From Pelagophyceae sp. CCMP2097 (taxonomy: Eukaryota; Sar; Pelagophyceae): 64,000 bases of DNA. Below the pieces are notes generated by a model. It worked only from the letters and a program-made list of their open reading frames with translations, did no database searches and was not told the DNA's origin. The stretch's first letter is position 1. Every line of letters begins with the position of its first letter. A program made the translations under genes and the position numbers. Positions 20,334-30,905 of this stretch are shown here, piece by piece. The stretch spans positions 431,851 through 495,850 of the forward strand of contig MU657169.1 of NCBI GenBank assembly GCA_026770575.1, read 5' to 3'.

Positions 20334-22311
20334 TCACCTCGGCGGGTACTGCGGCGTGCGCCGCATGGGCGGGAACAAGCCTTCCGTGCCGGCCTTCCAG
20401 GGCACGTAGGGCATGCCGCCGACTTCGAACTGGGGCCGCAGCGACCGAGAGAAGCAAGAGCTCCGGCTCCCTTTGGCCTATATGCGGCGTGGGGGCTTTG
20501 GTATTGGGTCGACTGGCCGGGGGTCGACAGACGCACGTCGGGGTTGTCCATATCGTGGCACTTGTCGCCCCACTCGTTGGCGAGGCGGATGCCCGCCCAC
20601 TCGAAGAAGTCGCGCGGGTCTCGCCGCGGCCCCGTGTCGTACTTAGACCATTCGTCCAGGTCCACGACGCCCAGCGACTCGCGCGGCGTCAACAGAGTGT
20701 GCACGCGCAGCTGCTCCTGGATGCGCAGCAGCGACCGGTACTGGCACGGCCTACGGGATGCGGTCATTTTCCGATGAAGGCTGGGGGCCTCTTTGGATAA
20801 CTTTCTTCGCCCAAAATGCAACAAACGCACCACCGCGCGCCCCAGTCCGTGGTCCAGAAGACTGGCCTGAGGGGCGAGCCGTTCGGAATGTAGAGGTGGG
20901 CAATGATATTCCTGTCGGGCTGGTACAAGTCGTAGCCCCACGTCCAGGCTCGAACGCCCATGGAGATCTCCTCGCCGTCGAAGATGTAGGGCGTGTGCGA
21001 ATCGTAGGGCACTCGCAAAACGCGATGGCCTCGGGAGAATGTAAACCCGGCGGCGAAAAAGGCAACTATCGTCGGTCCATTTTTCGGCGTGGCGCACGAA
21101 CCCATGTCGTGCTTAAACGACACGGTGTTGTGGACGTTGACCCGCCGGGTGCGCTCGATGCAGCCGATGGACTTGACAAACGTCTCAGGCTCGTACTCCT
21201 CCAAACCGTTGCCGCCCTGGTGCGTTTCGCCGTAGGCGGCCGGGTAAGCTGAAATCAAAGCGTGGTCGTTGCCGATCCGTTTGAACATGTCGATCATGAC
21301 ATTATCCCAGCCCCGCACAAAGTGACAGTGCGAGTCCACGCCCATCACAAAAGATTCGTTGCCGTAGTGCGCCTCGGCCATCGCGCGCGCCACCGTCGGG
21401 CCTTCCGCGCGCATCCACAATTCGCGAGTGACGCGTATCCGGCCTTCCGCAACGGCCGCGCAGACGGGATGGCCCGGGCACTCGACGCCCGCCTTGAACA
21501 GCCCCCCGATAGGATCGCGGCCCGGCTCCGCCTCGCCCTCTTCGTTTTGCGCGTAGACGCCGACGGTGATGCGCTCCGGGTGCGCCGCCTGAAGAAACGC
21601 AGTCGGTGAAAGGGGCTCTGGGCCGCGCCGCGGGAGGGCCGGTGGACGCACCCTCGCAAAGGCGCGCGCGAGCGTCGAGGCCACTTCCGGGTCGCGGTAC
21701 GACGCCGTGACGATGAAGATGGAGTCGGCGGGCGACCCCCAGGCCGTCTTCGTTTGCTGGCCCGCGATGTCGTCGTACAACCAGTCTGCGCCTTCCTGCC
21801 GCGGTTTTCTTGGAGGTACAGGAACGTGGTGCGCCGCCGCGTAATCAATAAACTTCAAAGCGCCCGCCTCCGAGGGCCCCGGGCCCGTGTGCATGGCAGA
21901 GAGGTATTTTCGCTGCTCCTGCGCCGTCATCGACCAAATGTCCTTCTTCGGCGCCGCGGGCCGCGTCGGCGGCGCCTCGCGCGGCGGCGGAGGCGGTGGC
22001 GGCGGCGGCGCGTCGTTTTGAGCGGCGCGCTGCTCCGGCGGCGCCGCCCGCGGCTCGGCTGCGGCGGCGGGCGCGGCCGGCGGCGCGTCGAGCGGCTTGG
22101 CGGGCGACTCTTCGGGCGGCTTGTCGAGGGGCTTGGCGCGCAGTGTCCGTGGCGCATCGGGCGCCGCGGGTAGCCCGGCGCCGCCGTGGTGCGCGTACTC
22201 GACGAGTGCCAATGTGGTGCAGACCCAGCAACCAAGAGCGACGAGACCGAGCACAAAGAGGCGCGACGGGCCGTCCCGCAAGCCCACGCGCGCGTCCGCG
22301 CCGGAGCTCAT
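20334..22311 (-). CDS. GT60-type GlcNAc transferase (Skp1 hydroxyproline GlcNAc-transferase-like)
   Basis: Exons 22311-20831, 20750-20537 and 20429-20334; introns of 80 and 107 bp, all in phase, giving 596 residues. It starts MSSGADARVGLRDG, then a single membrane anchor (LFVLGLVALGCWVCTTLALV) and a Pro/Ala linker: a type II Golgi-like topology. The catalytic part has DSIFIVTASYRDPEVASTLA, ERITVGVYAQNE, ESFVMGVDSHCHFVRGWDNV (DSH in place of DxD), FFAAGFTFSRGHRVLRVPYD and YIFDGEEISMGVRAWTWGYD. These motifs define the family of the Dictyostelium/Toxoplasma Skp1 GnT1 and mucin-type GlcNAc transferases. Skp1 GnT1 is cytosolic and lacks an anchor, so the anchored form here more likely acts on secretory proteins. 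The C-terminus is FEVGGMPYVPWKAGTEGLFP. Confidence 0.85.
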
Positions 22312-22475
22312 CGCCGGCGAAGAGGGGCGGGGGCACCTCGGCGCTCCAGCCGCGCGTGCCGGCGCCGCGAAATTTTACGAAAAAAACAAGATTTGATCCA
22401 AACCTCGCGAATAGTTTCCGGATTACGAATGAGTGTGGAAAACCCGTGTGCATCTGCAGATTCCTTCCGCTTAAC
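22312..22475. promoter_or_regulatory. Short divergent promoter (164 bp)
   Basis: The GT60-type gene (minus) and the lamin-tail gene (plus) start only 164 bp apart. An AT-richer core with aaaaaacaagatttgatcc (about 22380) lies between them. A shared promoter is likely; no specific element identified. Confidence 0.4.
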
Positions 22476-24914
22476 ATGCGCGGCGTCGTCTTCGCGCTGG
22501 CGCTGCACGGCGCCTCGGCGGCGGTGACGATCAGCGAGGTTGCCAGCAAGGGCTCGAGTGGGCTGTGCCTGACTGAAGATTGGATCGAACTACACAACGG
22601 CGCGGATGCCGCCGTCACCCTCACCGGCTACGTGATCCACGACGATAAAGGCGCCACCGACGCCGACGCACAGGCGCTCGATTCGATCACGGTGGAAGGG
22701 GGGGGCTACGCGGTGCTTTGCAAGAACGTAGACTTTCAATTCGGCATTGGAGGTTTGATGCCGCGTCGACTCGAGGCGACGTCGTCGAGACATTGCATCG
22801 CGCCGCGCATCGACGCGCGCCATCGCAGGCACGGACACGGTGACGCTAGTGGCACCGGATGGATCGATGGTGACGACTGGGGCGCTTGGGTCCGCGGGCG
22901 ACGTCGACACGACCTGGGCCCTCGGCCTCGACGGTTCCTACATCGCCTCCGCCAAGCCGACGCCCGGCTACGGCAATTCGGTCTACGTCAGCGAGATCTC
23001 GGACAAGGGCGCCACGGACGTTTGTTTTCAAGCCGACTACGTCATCCTGTGAGCCACGCTTGCCGTCGTGACCCCCGGTCGTATCGACGCTTTCCGTCGT
23101 GACCCCCGGCCGTCTCGACGCGCCCCGGCAGGTCGAACCCTTCGGCCTCTTCGGTGGACGTGGGTGGGTACGTGCTCTACGACAGCAAGGGTGTCGAGGA
23201 TGGCGACGCGTATACGATTCCGTCGCCGAGCGTGATAGACGCGGGCGGTTCAAAGCTCATGTGCAAGACGGCCGACTTTCCTTTCGGCATCGGCGGCGGC
23301 GACGTCGTCACGTTGATCACGGGCGTCGGCGGCGAGATCATTTCAAGGGCGGCGCTGACGGAGCACGAAGGCGCTTTAGATGAAGTCTTCGCATGGCGCT
23401 TCGACGAGGCGACTGCGGCGTGGGCGTACGCCTGGGTTGCCGCCGGCGGCGTTTCGGAAGAGGCGGGGCCGTACTCGCTTGTGTACATCAGCGAGGTCGC
23501 TGCAAAAGGCTCGGACGGCGTCTGCGATGGAGAAGACTGGATCGAGCTGCACAACCCGGAATCCAAAGACGTCAACATGACGGGCTACGTGCTCCACGAC
23601 GACAAGGGATTCCAAGACGGCGACGCGTACGCGTTTGCGCCGGGGAGTATGCTCGCCGCGGGCGCGTTCCTCACTTTATGTAAAGGCGACTTTGCTTTTG
23701 GCATCGGCGGCGGCGATGCTGTCGGCCTGGCCTACAACGGCACCGATCTTTCCAGCACGGGCGCCATGCCCGACGCGGACTACGCGGGCGTCTCCGGCAC
23801 GTCGTGGGCGCGCCGAGCTGATGAGACGTACACGTACACGACGACGGCGACGGCGTCGGCTTTGAATGCATTCGCGCGGCCGGCGGGCGACTTTGTGCAG
23901 GCATCCATGCAGACGTGCGGCGACTTCCAAAAACCGCCTTTAGTTTCCGAGTATGTCTATGACGCCGTGAAGGGTATCACCGTCATCGACTCCGACGACC
24001 CTGGTCCTGTCCCGATGGACGACATCTCCGGCGGCGCTTTTGACGGCCGCACCTGCTCCAACTGGTTCGTGAGGAACGACCCGGAACAGCTCGTCGAATT
24101 CGACGAAGGCGTCTCCTCGGCAGTCCCGACGCGCAAGATCAAGCTGTCGGGCATCACAGACTCTGAAGGGCTATGTTTCTTCGGCGACGTCGTCATCATC
24201 GCCACCGAGCCGGCGCCGCGGTCGCTCCTCGCCTGCAAGATTCCGGTGGCGTCTGCGACGTCGGGCCCCGGCGGCGACGTGCGCATCTACGGCGAAGACT
24301 GCACGAAGTACTCCGTCTCCGCGGACCAGCTCTCGTTGTTCGGCGGCGCCAACGGCGGCTTTGAGGGCGTCGGGTGCGACGTTGCGGGTAATCGGATCTT
24401 TGCGGGCCAAGAAACGGACCCGTATCGCATCTGGGTCCTCGACCTCCAAACGGGCGAATTCTCAATCTTCCTCGAGAAGTTTGCCGACTCAGTCACCGGC
24501 GGCGAGCCGTTTGACGTCGCCGGCTTGGCCTTCGACCCCGTGGGGCAGACTTTGTTTGTGCTGTCCGAGGAGCAGAAGAAGATCGTGCAAGTCGACGCGT
24601 CGACGGGCGCCGTGCTGGCGACGTTGGAGGTGCCCGAGGGTAACCAGCCAGAAGGTGTCCATTTCTTGCCAAACTCGCAGATCCTCGTGGTTACGTCGGA
24701 GAACGACGAAATCCTGTTTTATAACCCAACGTACCCGCAGCCGTCACCGCAGCCGTCCCCGCAGCCGTCCCCGCAGCCGTCCCCGCAGCCGACCTTGCAG
24801 CCGTCCTTGCAGCCGACCGCGCAGCCGTCCGCCGCGCCCGTGTCCAACGGCGCGGCGGCGCGAAACGGTGCACTCGGCGCTTTTGTATCGCTCGCGCTCG
24901 CCGCCGCGATATAG
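22476..24914 (+). CDS. Cell-surface protein: three lamin-tail domains, SdiA-regulated-like propeller, PQPS linker
   Basis: Exons 22476-22752, 22829-23048 and 23132-24914; introns 76 and 83 bp; 759 residues, phases verified. A signal peptide (MRGVVFALALHGASA) precedes three LTD units, each with ISEVA/ISDKG, a DWIELHN-type strand and GYVLHDDKG: VTISEVASKGSSGLCLTEDW, VYVSEISDKGATDVCFQADY and VYISEVAAKGSDGVCDGEDW. About 240 residues then resemble SdiA-regulated/esterase-like propellers (IKLSGITDSEGLCFFGDVV, GLAFDPVGQTLFVLSEEQKK, LEVPEGNQPEGVHFLP). A (PQPS)n linker and a hydrophobic tail (GALGAFVSLALAAAI) suggest GPI anchoring. Extracellular LTDs with a propeller are known mostly in bacterial secreted proteins. 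Function unknown; adhesion or extracellular hydrolysis is inference. Confidence 0.85.
23063..23120 (+). repeat. Two 31-bp repeats inside intron 2 of the lamin-tail gene
   Basis: ccgtcgtgacccccgg followed by a tcgacgc end occurs at 23063 and 23094, filling most of the 83-bp intron 23049-23131. Confidence 0.8.
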
Positions 24915-25147
24915 AGCCCCCGAGGACTCCCAAACTAAAGAGCCCCCGCGACCGCCCGAAAGAGCGCCTGTATCCGTGGCCGCCCGAAACGGGCGGCCCA
25001 CAACTTGTAATAGATCTAACAGTGGACTTCCCACTGACTTCAAGTTCGACTTCATCTGAGAACTCCATCGGAGGCGACCCACCGACTCCATGAGGCGACC
25101 GCGTGATCGGTATGCACACCGCCGAGGGACGGAGCTTGGTCCCAGTA
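24915..25147. other. Convergent spacer
   Basis: 233 bp between stops. Contains repeated gagcccccg(a/c)g-type units at about 24914 and 24951. No gene. Confidence 0.4.
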
Positions 25148-26650
25148 TTACTCAGGCCGCGGCTTCTTCTTCGGCTTTGTGCTTGCTTTCACGTCGGGTT
25201 CCGCCGGCTTTGCGGCCGCCCTGGCTATTTGGTCCGCCGCGTGCGCCTCGATGCCGCGCGCCACCGCCGCGACGCGCTCGGCCTTGTCCTTCAAGTAGTT
25301 GTAGGCCGGGTGGACGACGTACGCGCCTGCTAAAGTGCACAAAGCGCCGTGCTTCTCCTGGATGGTGTAGATGTTCAAGGGGACCTCGTCGAAGACGTCG
25401 ACGAAGAGGTCTGTTCTGTCCAGCGCCGCCGCGTAGTGCTTCGCCGTCGACATCCAGAGCGTGTTTGTAAAGTACGGGTACGGGTTCACTCCAGGCCCGT
25501 GCACCTCCAACCCAGCCTCAAACGCGGCATCGAGGCCGCGGTCCCACCATTCGCCGACTTGGCCCATGGCGAGGTCGAGGGAGAGGGCCATGCACTTTTT
25601 GTTCCATCGGATCGGGTGGCCGCCCTTGCAGAGACTGGTGACACCGGCGAGCTTGTCCCACCAAAACGACTCGTTCCAGGGCGAGATGGGCTGCGGTATC
25701 TGGTCCATGTGGATTTTGCCCTTGTAGCCGAGCGTGGAGTTGGCGAAGCAGGCGTCGAGCGCTTGGACGGCGGAAACGCCGAGGGCGCGCTCCGCGAAGA
25801 CGCGGCCCGTCGGGACCGCGTTGTGGATCAGCGGCGTCGCGACGGTGCAGCCCGCCTGCGCGAGGCGTGCCCCGCCGCTGCCCGACGAGGCCCAGACGAA
25901 GGCGCGCCAGGCGTGGGGAGGGACGAAGACGTCGTCGTCCGATGAAACGACGTGGTCGTAACCTTGTAGGGTGGCTATTCGCGGCATGGCACAGGCTTTA
26001 GTCATATAATTGCCCTGGTGCAGCAGCAGCGTCGGTGGGACGAAGGGGTTCACGTTGGTCATCAAATGCACGCCGCCGAGGAGAGTGCGGCGGCCGGAGA
26101 AGCGCTCTAACCAAAACTGCGAATCGTAGCCCTGCGCGTTCGGGCCGGGCCCGCAGAGGACGTGGAGCCGAGGCGGCGTTAATGAAGCGACGCCTTCGGT
26201 TGTAGGCGGGAACGCCTCGCGGAGCGACCAGGCCATGAGGTTTAGGGCGGCGTCTGAAGTTGAGTGAATCAAGAAGATGCCGACTTTTGCAATTGGCGCA
26301 GCCTCGCCGATCTCGGCCTCAGCCTCGTCGAGCTCCCAGGCCAAGGTGCCGAGGCCGCTCGGGTCTGCGACCAGCACCGCCGCAGCCGCCGCGGCGCGGA
26401 ACCGACGCGCGTTCAAGAGGGTGCCGCAGCCGTGTCTGTCGCCGCATGCTTCATGCAAAAGAACCGCCGCCGTCGCGCCGAAACGCAACTGCGCCGTCTG
26501 CCGGCCGGACGCCAGATCCAGGTGCACGGCGACGCCGAGGTAGCGCTTCCGAAGCTTGGACAGCGCAGGCATGTCCTCCGCCACGAACTCAGCCGTACAC
26601 GCCAGCAGATGCAGACCCACCACCAAGCGCCGCCAGGGGCCGGCCGCCAT
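25148..26650 (-). CDS. Secretory glycosyltransferase-like protein with a DDD motif, single exon
   Basis: One uninterrupted frame of 500 residues. I choose ATG at 26650 (MAAGPWRRLVVGLHLLACTA) because it begins a signal peptide or anchor; an in-frame upstream ATG only adds polar residues. Mid-protein motifs are AKVGIFLIHSTSDAALNLMA, RLHVLCGPGPNAQGYDSQFW, LQGYDHVVSSDDDVFVPPHA (SDDD, a DxD-like metal/nucleotide-sugar site after a hydrophobic strand), NESFWWDKLAGVTSLCKGGH and NPYPYFTNTLWMSTAKHYAA. The C-terminus is Lys/Pro/Ala-rich. The layout (signal, two Rossmann-like strands, DxD) fits a Golgi glycosyltransferase of GT-A type. I cannot assign a CAZy family. It lies between other glycosylation genes (GT60-like at 20334, nucleotide-sugar transporter at 27800). 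Confidence 0.7.
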   Translation of the reverse strand: MAAGPWRRLVVGLHLLACTAEFVAEDMPALSKLRKRYLGVAVHLDLASGRQTAQLRFGATAAVLLHEACGDRHGCGTLLNARRFRAAAAAAVLVADPSGLGTLAWELDEAEAEIGEAAPIAKVGIFLIHSTSDAALNLMAWSLREAFPPTTEGVASLTPPRLHVLCGPGPNAQGYDSQFWLERFSGRRTLLGGVHLMTNVNPFVPPTLLLHQGNYMTKACAMPRIATLQGYDHVVSSDDDVFVPPHAWRAFVWASSGSGGARLAQAGCTVATPLIHNAVPTGRVFAERALGVSAVQALDACFANSTLGYKGKIHMDQIPQPISPWNESFWWDKLAGVTSLCKGGHPIRWNKKCMALSLDLAMGQVGEWWDRGLDAAFEAGLEVHGPGVNPYPYFTNTLWMSTAKHYAAALDRTDLFVDVFDEVPLNIYTIQEKHGALCTLAGAYVVHPAYNYLKDKAERVAAVARGIEAHAADQIARAAAKPAEPDVKASTKPKKKPRPE

Positions 26651-26941
26651 GGCAGCAGCGGTCTTGCAGCGCCAAGCCGACGCAGACGCCGCAGAGGCGA
26701 CGTGAGAGCGACTCGGACCTCGCAGAGAAGGGACCCGGGTTTTCTTTTGGACCCAAATTCCGTAAAAAAAGTGTCTTTTCTTTTGAAACATTTAAAATAT
26801 GTTGAAGCGTTCTGAAGCTCCATTATGACGTTTTCATTTTTCACATGTCTGTTTGACGATGCAGCGGTTAAAAAGTTTCTCCCGATTTCCGCGGCCGAGT
26901 CGATTTGCCATCCGTCGAAGAGCCCGAGCCGACGTCGAGCC
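26651..26941. promoter_or_regulatory. Divergent AT-richer region upstream of the DDD-motif gene
   Basis: About 290 bp with the lowest GC nearby (taaaaaaagtgtcttttcttt and aaacatttaaaatatg, 26760-26805), typical of a promoter in this genome. No defined element. Confidence 0.35.
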
Positions 26942-27556
26942 ATGGCGGCGACGAAGTTCACGCTCGACCTCGTGCACACGGCCACGACGTCCGGCGCGGC
27001 GTCTTTGGCGCAAAATTCTCGCCGCGTCGCGCGCGGGCGGCGCTCTCGACGGCGCGGCACAGGTTCGAGCTGCGCCAAGAGCTCGTGCGCCGCCAGGCCT
27101 TTGTCCGGTTCTTCCCAAAGGAGGACAAGGCCTCTTTCGACACGCTGCTCAAGGTGCGCCCTTTCGGCGGCGCGAGGGTCGCCGTGCGTTTCGACGCGGG
27201 GAAATCAAAATTAGGCAAACGTCCAATTGTTGCGCGAGGACCAGCTCGCCGACGAACGTGCGCCACCGCGTCCGCCGGCGACGCGGGGGAATTGCAATCA
27301 TATCGGTCGAAGACGATCTATCGGGGGTGATTGGACCGTAGGTGTTCGCTTCGAGGCCCACAACAAAAAAGTCGACGCGCAGCGGGCGCAGCTCGAGCAG
27401 GACAAGGAGGCGCGCAAGCGCGAGGCCACCGACCGCAGCCGCGCGCGGCAGGTGCGCAGAGGCCCCGCCGCGCGCCGGCAAAGGGCGACGCCTCCGAGGC
27501 CCGACGTATACCAAATAGGCCGCCGCCGCGCTGGCAAAGATCGCGCCGGCACCTGA
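26942..27556 (+). CDS. Unknown, weakly supported multi-exon gene with a charged helix
   Basis: ATG at 26942 gives MAATKFTLDLVHTATTSGAA. A different frame downstream, presumably after an intron, gives RHRFELRQELVRRQAFVRFF and PKEDKASFDTLLK before a gtgcgc donor at 27152. After a ccgtag acceptor at about 27340, VRFEAHNKKVDAQRAQLEQD and KEARKREATDRSRARQ form a charged coiled-coil-like helix ending at another gtgcgc. The exons have the strong C/G third-position bias of genuine genes here, but the full chain and stop are not resolved. The minus-strand frame over 27149-27601 looks like a shadow. No family recognised. Confidence 0.35.
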
Positions 27557-27799
27557 GCCGACCCAGAGGATAGAAGAAAAGGAGAACGCGTCGAACCTCA
27601 TTGCTGTGCACTCTGGCTACTACCGATGAGCGCGGCGCGGCCAAGCGCGGCCCGGCCATCGCGCGATAAGACCGCGCGATCCCGCGACAGCGCGCTCGAA
27701 ACTGTCCTCAGCGGTGAGGGCGCATGTACATACGACTTCACCACATACACGCGCCCGTGCCGCGGCCCTTTTTTGCTCGTCAAATTTAATTTGTCCACC

Positions 27800-29324
27800 T
27801 CAGCTGTCGTCGCTTTGGCGGCAGAGAGGTTCCTCCGATTCGTCGAGGCGTAAAGTGCGAGGGAGCTCGATAGAGTATGCGGTGTCGTTTCGGTGCTGGG
27901 CCCACCAGACGGACATGTACACCGTCGACGCCGTGCCGCTGATTATCATCCCCACGACGTCGAAAAGGTCCGCCGGTTCCTGCGCTTCCAACGCAGAGGC
28001 GAGGAGCGCTCTATACGTTGAGATGGCGGTGGACTTGAAGCCTCCCGCTACAAGAGTCGTCAAAGCAGAGTTGTGGCGCGTACAAAGATACACGGCGACT
28101 TCGTGCAGTGGCGCCACAAGCATCAACGCTATAAAGAAACCGACGAAGTTGCCCGCGCGCCAGGCGCGGAATTGGAATGCTGCGGAGAGGCCGTCCGCGT
28201 CCAAAAGCACGAGTAAGAGCGTGAGGGGCAGCGACAGGACGGAATTCCACGACAAGAGCGCCGCGGCAAACGCGCCGTCGTCGTCCACCTCAACGTCCTC
28301 GAAGCCTAGCAGGCCGCGGTCGAAGAGGACGGCGTCGGGCGGCGTTTCACCGTCGGCCGCGTCGGGCTTCCCCGCGTCGGTTTCCCGCGGCGGCGAACAG
28401 GGCGGCCGCGCCTTGCGGCTCTCGCGGACTCCGTCGTGGCCGCGCTCGGCGTCTTCAAAAGCCAGCGAGACGGCGGAGGGTCTTTTTTTGAGGTCGACCA
28501 AGCGCCTCCTTTTCTCAGCTTCGTGGAGCTCCAAAACGGACTTAAGGTAGACGACGCGCGCGGCGACGGTGCAGGCGGAGCATAAAGCGAAAAAACAGCC
28601 TTTTCCACTTAGGGCGTCCCACCAGTCGCCTGTTTCGGCTTTCGCAAACGCCTTGCCTCTTCCCAAACAGACTGCCAGCATCGGGCCAAGCACCATGCAC
28701 CAGCTCGCGCCAAAGACAGGCCAGGAGAACGACGCCTGCTGCGTGCGCACCTCCAAGTGAAACGCGATTGGGATGGCGAACCGGCGGAACGCGGCGAGGG
28801 CGTCGAGGCCGAGCGAGCGCGTCGCCGCCTGGCCGAAGATCACGTCCAGGACGAACAACACCTAACACGCATCATCGAAGGCGTTTGTTGCAGACGTGCA
28901 TCAGTCTCCGCCTTTGGACGCCCGGGCGTTTTTGGACGCACGGCGAGCTTTGCCGAGGCGGCTCTGGGCGCGCGGTGCCGCTTCGTGCCGACTCTTCGGC
29001 GGCGCGAGTACCACGAGTGCGCGGCGCAAAAGAGGAAAAACGAGAGCAGCAGCTGGATCGTCTACGCAGCGGCGATCGTCGCAGGGCACCAATCGACCGT
29101 CGCAGGGCATAGGGCGCCACTCGACCGTGCAGGGCATAGGGCGCCACTCGACAGTCGCATAGAGCGCCACTCAACCACGGCGGGTCGCGGGTTCTTACCA
29201 AGATGAGGAGCGTCGATGGAAACTGCCACGCGTCCAGCACCTCCTTGTTCAGGAACACCATGGCCAGCGAGAGGCACGAGTACGCTGCGGCGCTGCCTCC
29301 GGCGACGTACCACGGCGACGCCAT
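27800..29324 (-). CDS. Nucleotide-sugar transporter (DMT superfamily, SLC35/TPT-like)
   Basis: Exon 1 (29324-29199) reads MASPWYVAGGSAAAYSCLSL and FLNKEVLDAWQFPSTLLIL, ending at GTAAGA. Exon 2 starts at 29061 (TIQLLLSFFLFCAAHSW). The last exon (28861-27800) begins VLFVLDVIFGQAATRSLGLD and ALAAFRRFAIPIAFHLEV, the family signature (FxLNVxxG..ALRRFxI). Then come a hydrophilic loop of about 90 residues rich in K, D and E, and the C-terminal helices (SWNSVLSLPLTLLLVLLDAD, GNFVGFFIALMLVAPLHEVA) with CTRHNSALTTLVAGGFKS, matching the conserved NSALTT...G.xK. It should exchange a nucleotide-sugar for NMP in the Golgi/ER membrane, feeding the glycosyltransferases around it. The long inserted loop between TM halves is unusual. 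The exon 2-3 junction is not resolved. Confidence 0.75.
29085..29185. repeat. Tandem repeats inside transporter intron 1
   Basis: About four degenerate copies of a unit containing gcagggcatagggcgccact and cgac lie between exon 1 (ends 29199) and exon 2 (starts 29061) of the nucleotide-sugar transporter. Confidence 0.75.
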
Positions 29325-29581
29325 CACGCGCGCCACCACGGATGCGGCGGCCCTATCCGGAATACGCCGCTAAGCACGCGCGCGCATGGCGCGGGCCGAC
29401 GGAGGATGCCGACGGGTCGCGCCTAGACCGGCCAGGGCCGACGCGGCATTCCCCGACTCGGAGCGTCGACCTCGGACGTGGTGTGTGTTCATGATCATGG
29501 TGTTCGGCTCCAGGGCGTGTGTTCAGAGGCCCCCACGTGCAAGTTCAGGCGTCTCGGAGCATCACCGCTGAGCAATCGACA

Positions 29582-30500
29582 ATGCTGCGCTCCGTGGTGC
29601 TGGTCTCGCTGTACGCGTCGGCGGCGGGCCTCGCGCCGAAGCGCGCGGCGCGGTCGTTGGTGGTTCGCCATGGCTTTCTGGAGGACCTGATGGACAAGCT
29701 CGAGGGTGCGTTCTTCTTCTGTTGCAACGTTGTCGCCTCGCTTCCCCGCGCCGATTCCACCATAGGCAAGAGCGACCCCAAGGCGGCGGCTTGGAAGGAA
29801 CAGATGTTTCAGGAGCAGCAAGTCATCCTAAAGCGCCGCAGAGAGCCAGACGCAGCGTCCGCGACCGCCTGGCCGAGACGCCGCTATACTCGGACGATAG
29901 GACGGGCGGCTTCATCGACGAGAAGATGGAGGAGGAGATCAAGGAGCGCCGCGCGGGGTTCATGGACGAGAAGAAGGTAGGATCTTCATCTCCGACTCGG
30001 AGTTTGGGGATTGTGCTCAGGAGACGGGGATTATGCTCAGGAGACGACATAGGTACTCACGGACATCCAGAAGCAAAAGGGCGACGAGGACATCACCGAC
30101 CAGTGGAAGAAGGTGCGCGCGACGACGTTGGCGCGTCGAACGCCGGGCTTTCTGCGAGTCTGGGGCGTAGGCGCGCGACGCCGGCAAGTTCAAGACGGCG
30201 TCGTCGGGCCTCAAGCGCGACGAGAGCTCGTCCCGCCTCGGTGCGAAACCCGCGCGGCCCGAGCCGCAAGAGGCGGTCCCGAGGCGGCTGAGGACGTGGA
30301 CGGCGCGTACGCGACGCTGCCCTTTAGGCGCGGCGGGTCTCTTCGCGGAGCGGACTGATGAACGCCTGCCGTACATCGACCGCGGCTACGTGGCCAAGAA
30401 GGACGGCAAGAAGGACTCCAAGGAGGAGAAGGCGCCGCCGCCGTCGCCGCAGGACTTCCTCAAAGGGTTGGACAAATTCAACCCCTTCGCCAAGAAGTAA
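29582..30500 (+). CDS. Small organelle-targeted charged protein, multi-exon, unknown
   Basis: ATG at 29582 starts MLRSVVLVSLYASAAGLAPK, a signal-like N-terminus followed by AARSLVVRHGFLEDLMDK, consistent with bipartite plastid targeting in a stramenopile (inference). Intron 29706-29765 (60 bp, gtgcgt..catag) joins to GKSDPKAAAWKEQMFQEQQ. Further exons read RDRLAETPLYSDDRTGGFID, EKMEEEIKERRAGFMDEKK (before gtagga) and LTDIQKQKGDEDITDQWKK (before gtgcgc). The last exon ends LPYIDRGYVAKKDGKKDSKE, PPPSPQDFLKGLDKFNPFAK and TAA at 30498-30500. It is rich in K, E and D with no membrane segment after the leader. No family recognised. The intron near 30006-30046 carries a 20-bp tandem repeat. Confidence 0.55.
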
Positions 30501-30905
30501 CTTACTGCATTGCGCGCGGGGGTAGCTTACGCGACGCATGTCGTGGACGAGCAGGGCGTGGACGAGCAGAGTCAGACAAGGAGCCACAGAGATTTAACGG
30601 GGGGAGGCGCCCGGGGCGGCGCTGCTGGGCGGTCCGTACTGGACGCCCCTTGCGTCGCAGCCCCCGGCGCCGAGCGAGCCAATGACATCGACCGAGGCCC
30701 GGATCGCCTCAGGGGGAACGGGTTATACGCGATGGGAGCATGGTACGAAGTGAACAGCGGCCCACGGCAGGGGGCACCTTCCACCCTAGCTTCACCCCCG
30801 GCGCGCGCAGCGACACTCTCGTAATCGCTAAAACACAGCGAGGACTCGAGTACAAATGTTGTATTGAGCCTCGCACGTGGCACGAATCCGGACCATCCAC
30901 GGCCG

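Noticed and set aside
26942..27601. Minus-strand hydrophobic frame 27149-27601 as a membrane protein
   Set aside because: The plus strand has stronger C/G third-position bias and splice-like borders. The hydrophobicity is the reverse complement of a charged Gln/Glu/Lys helix.
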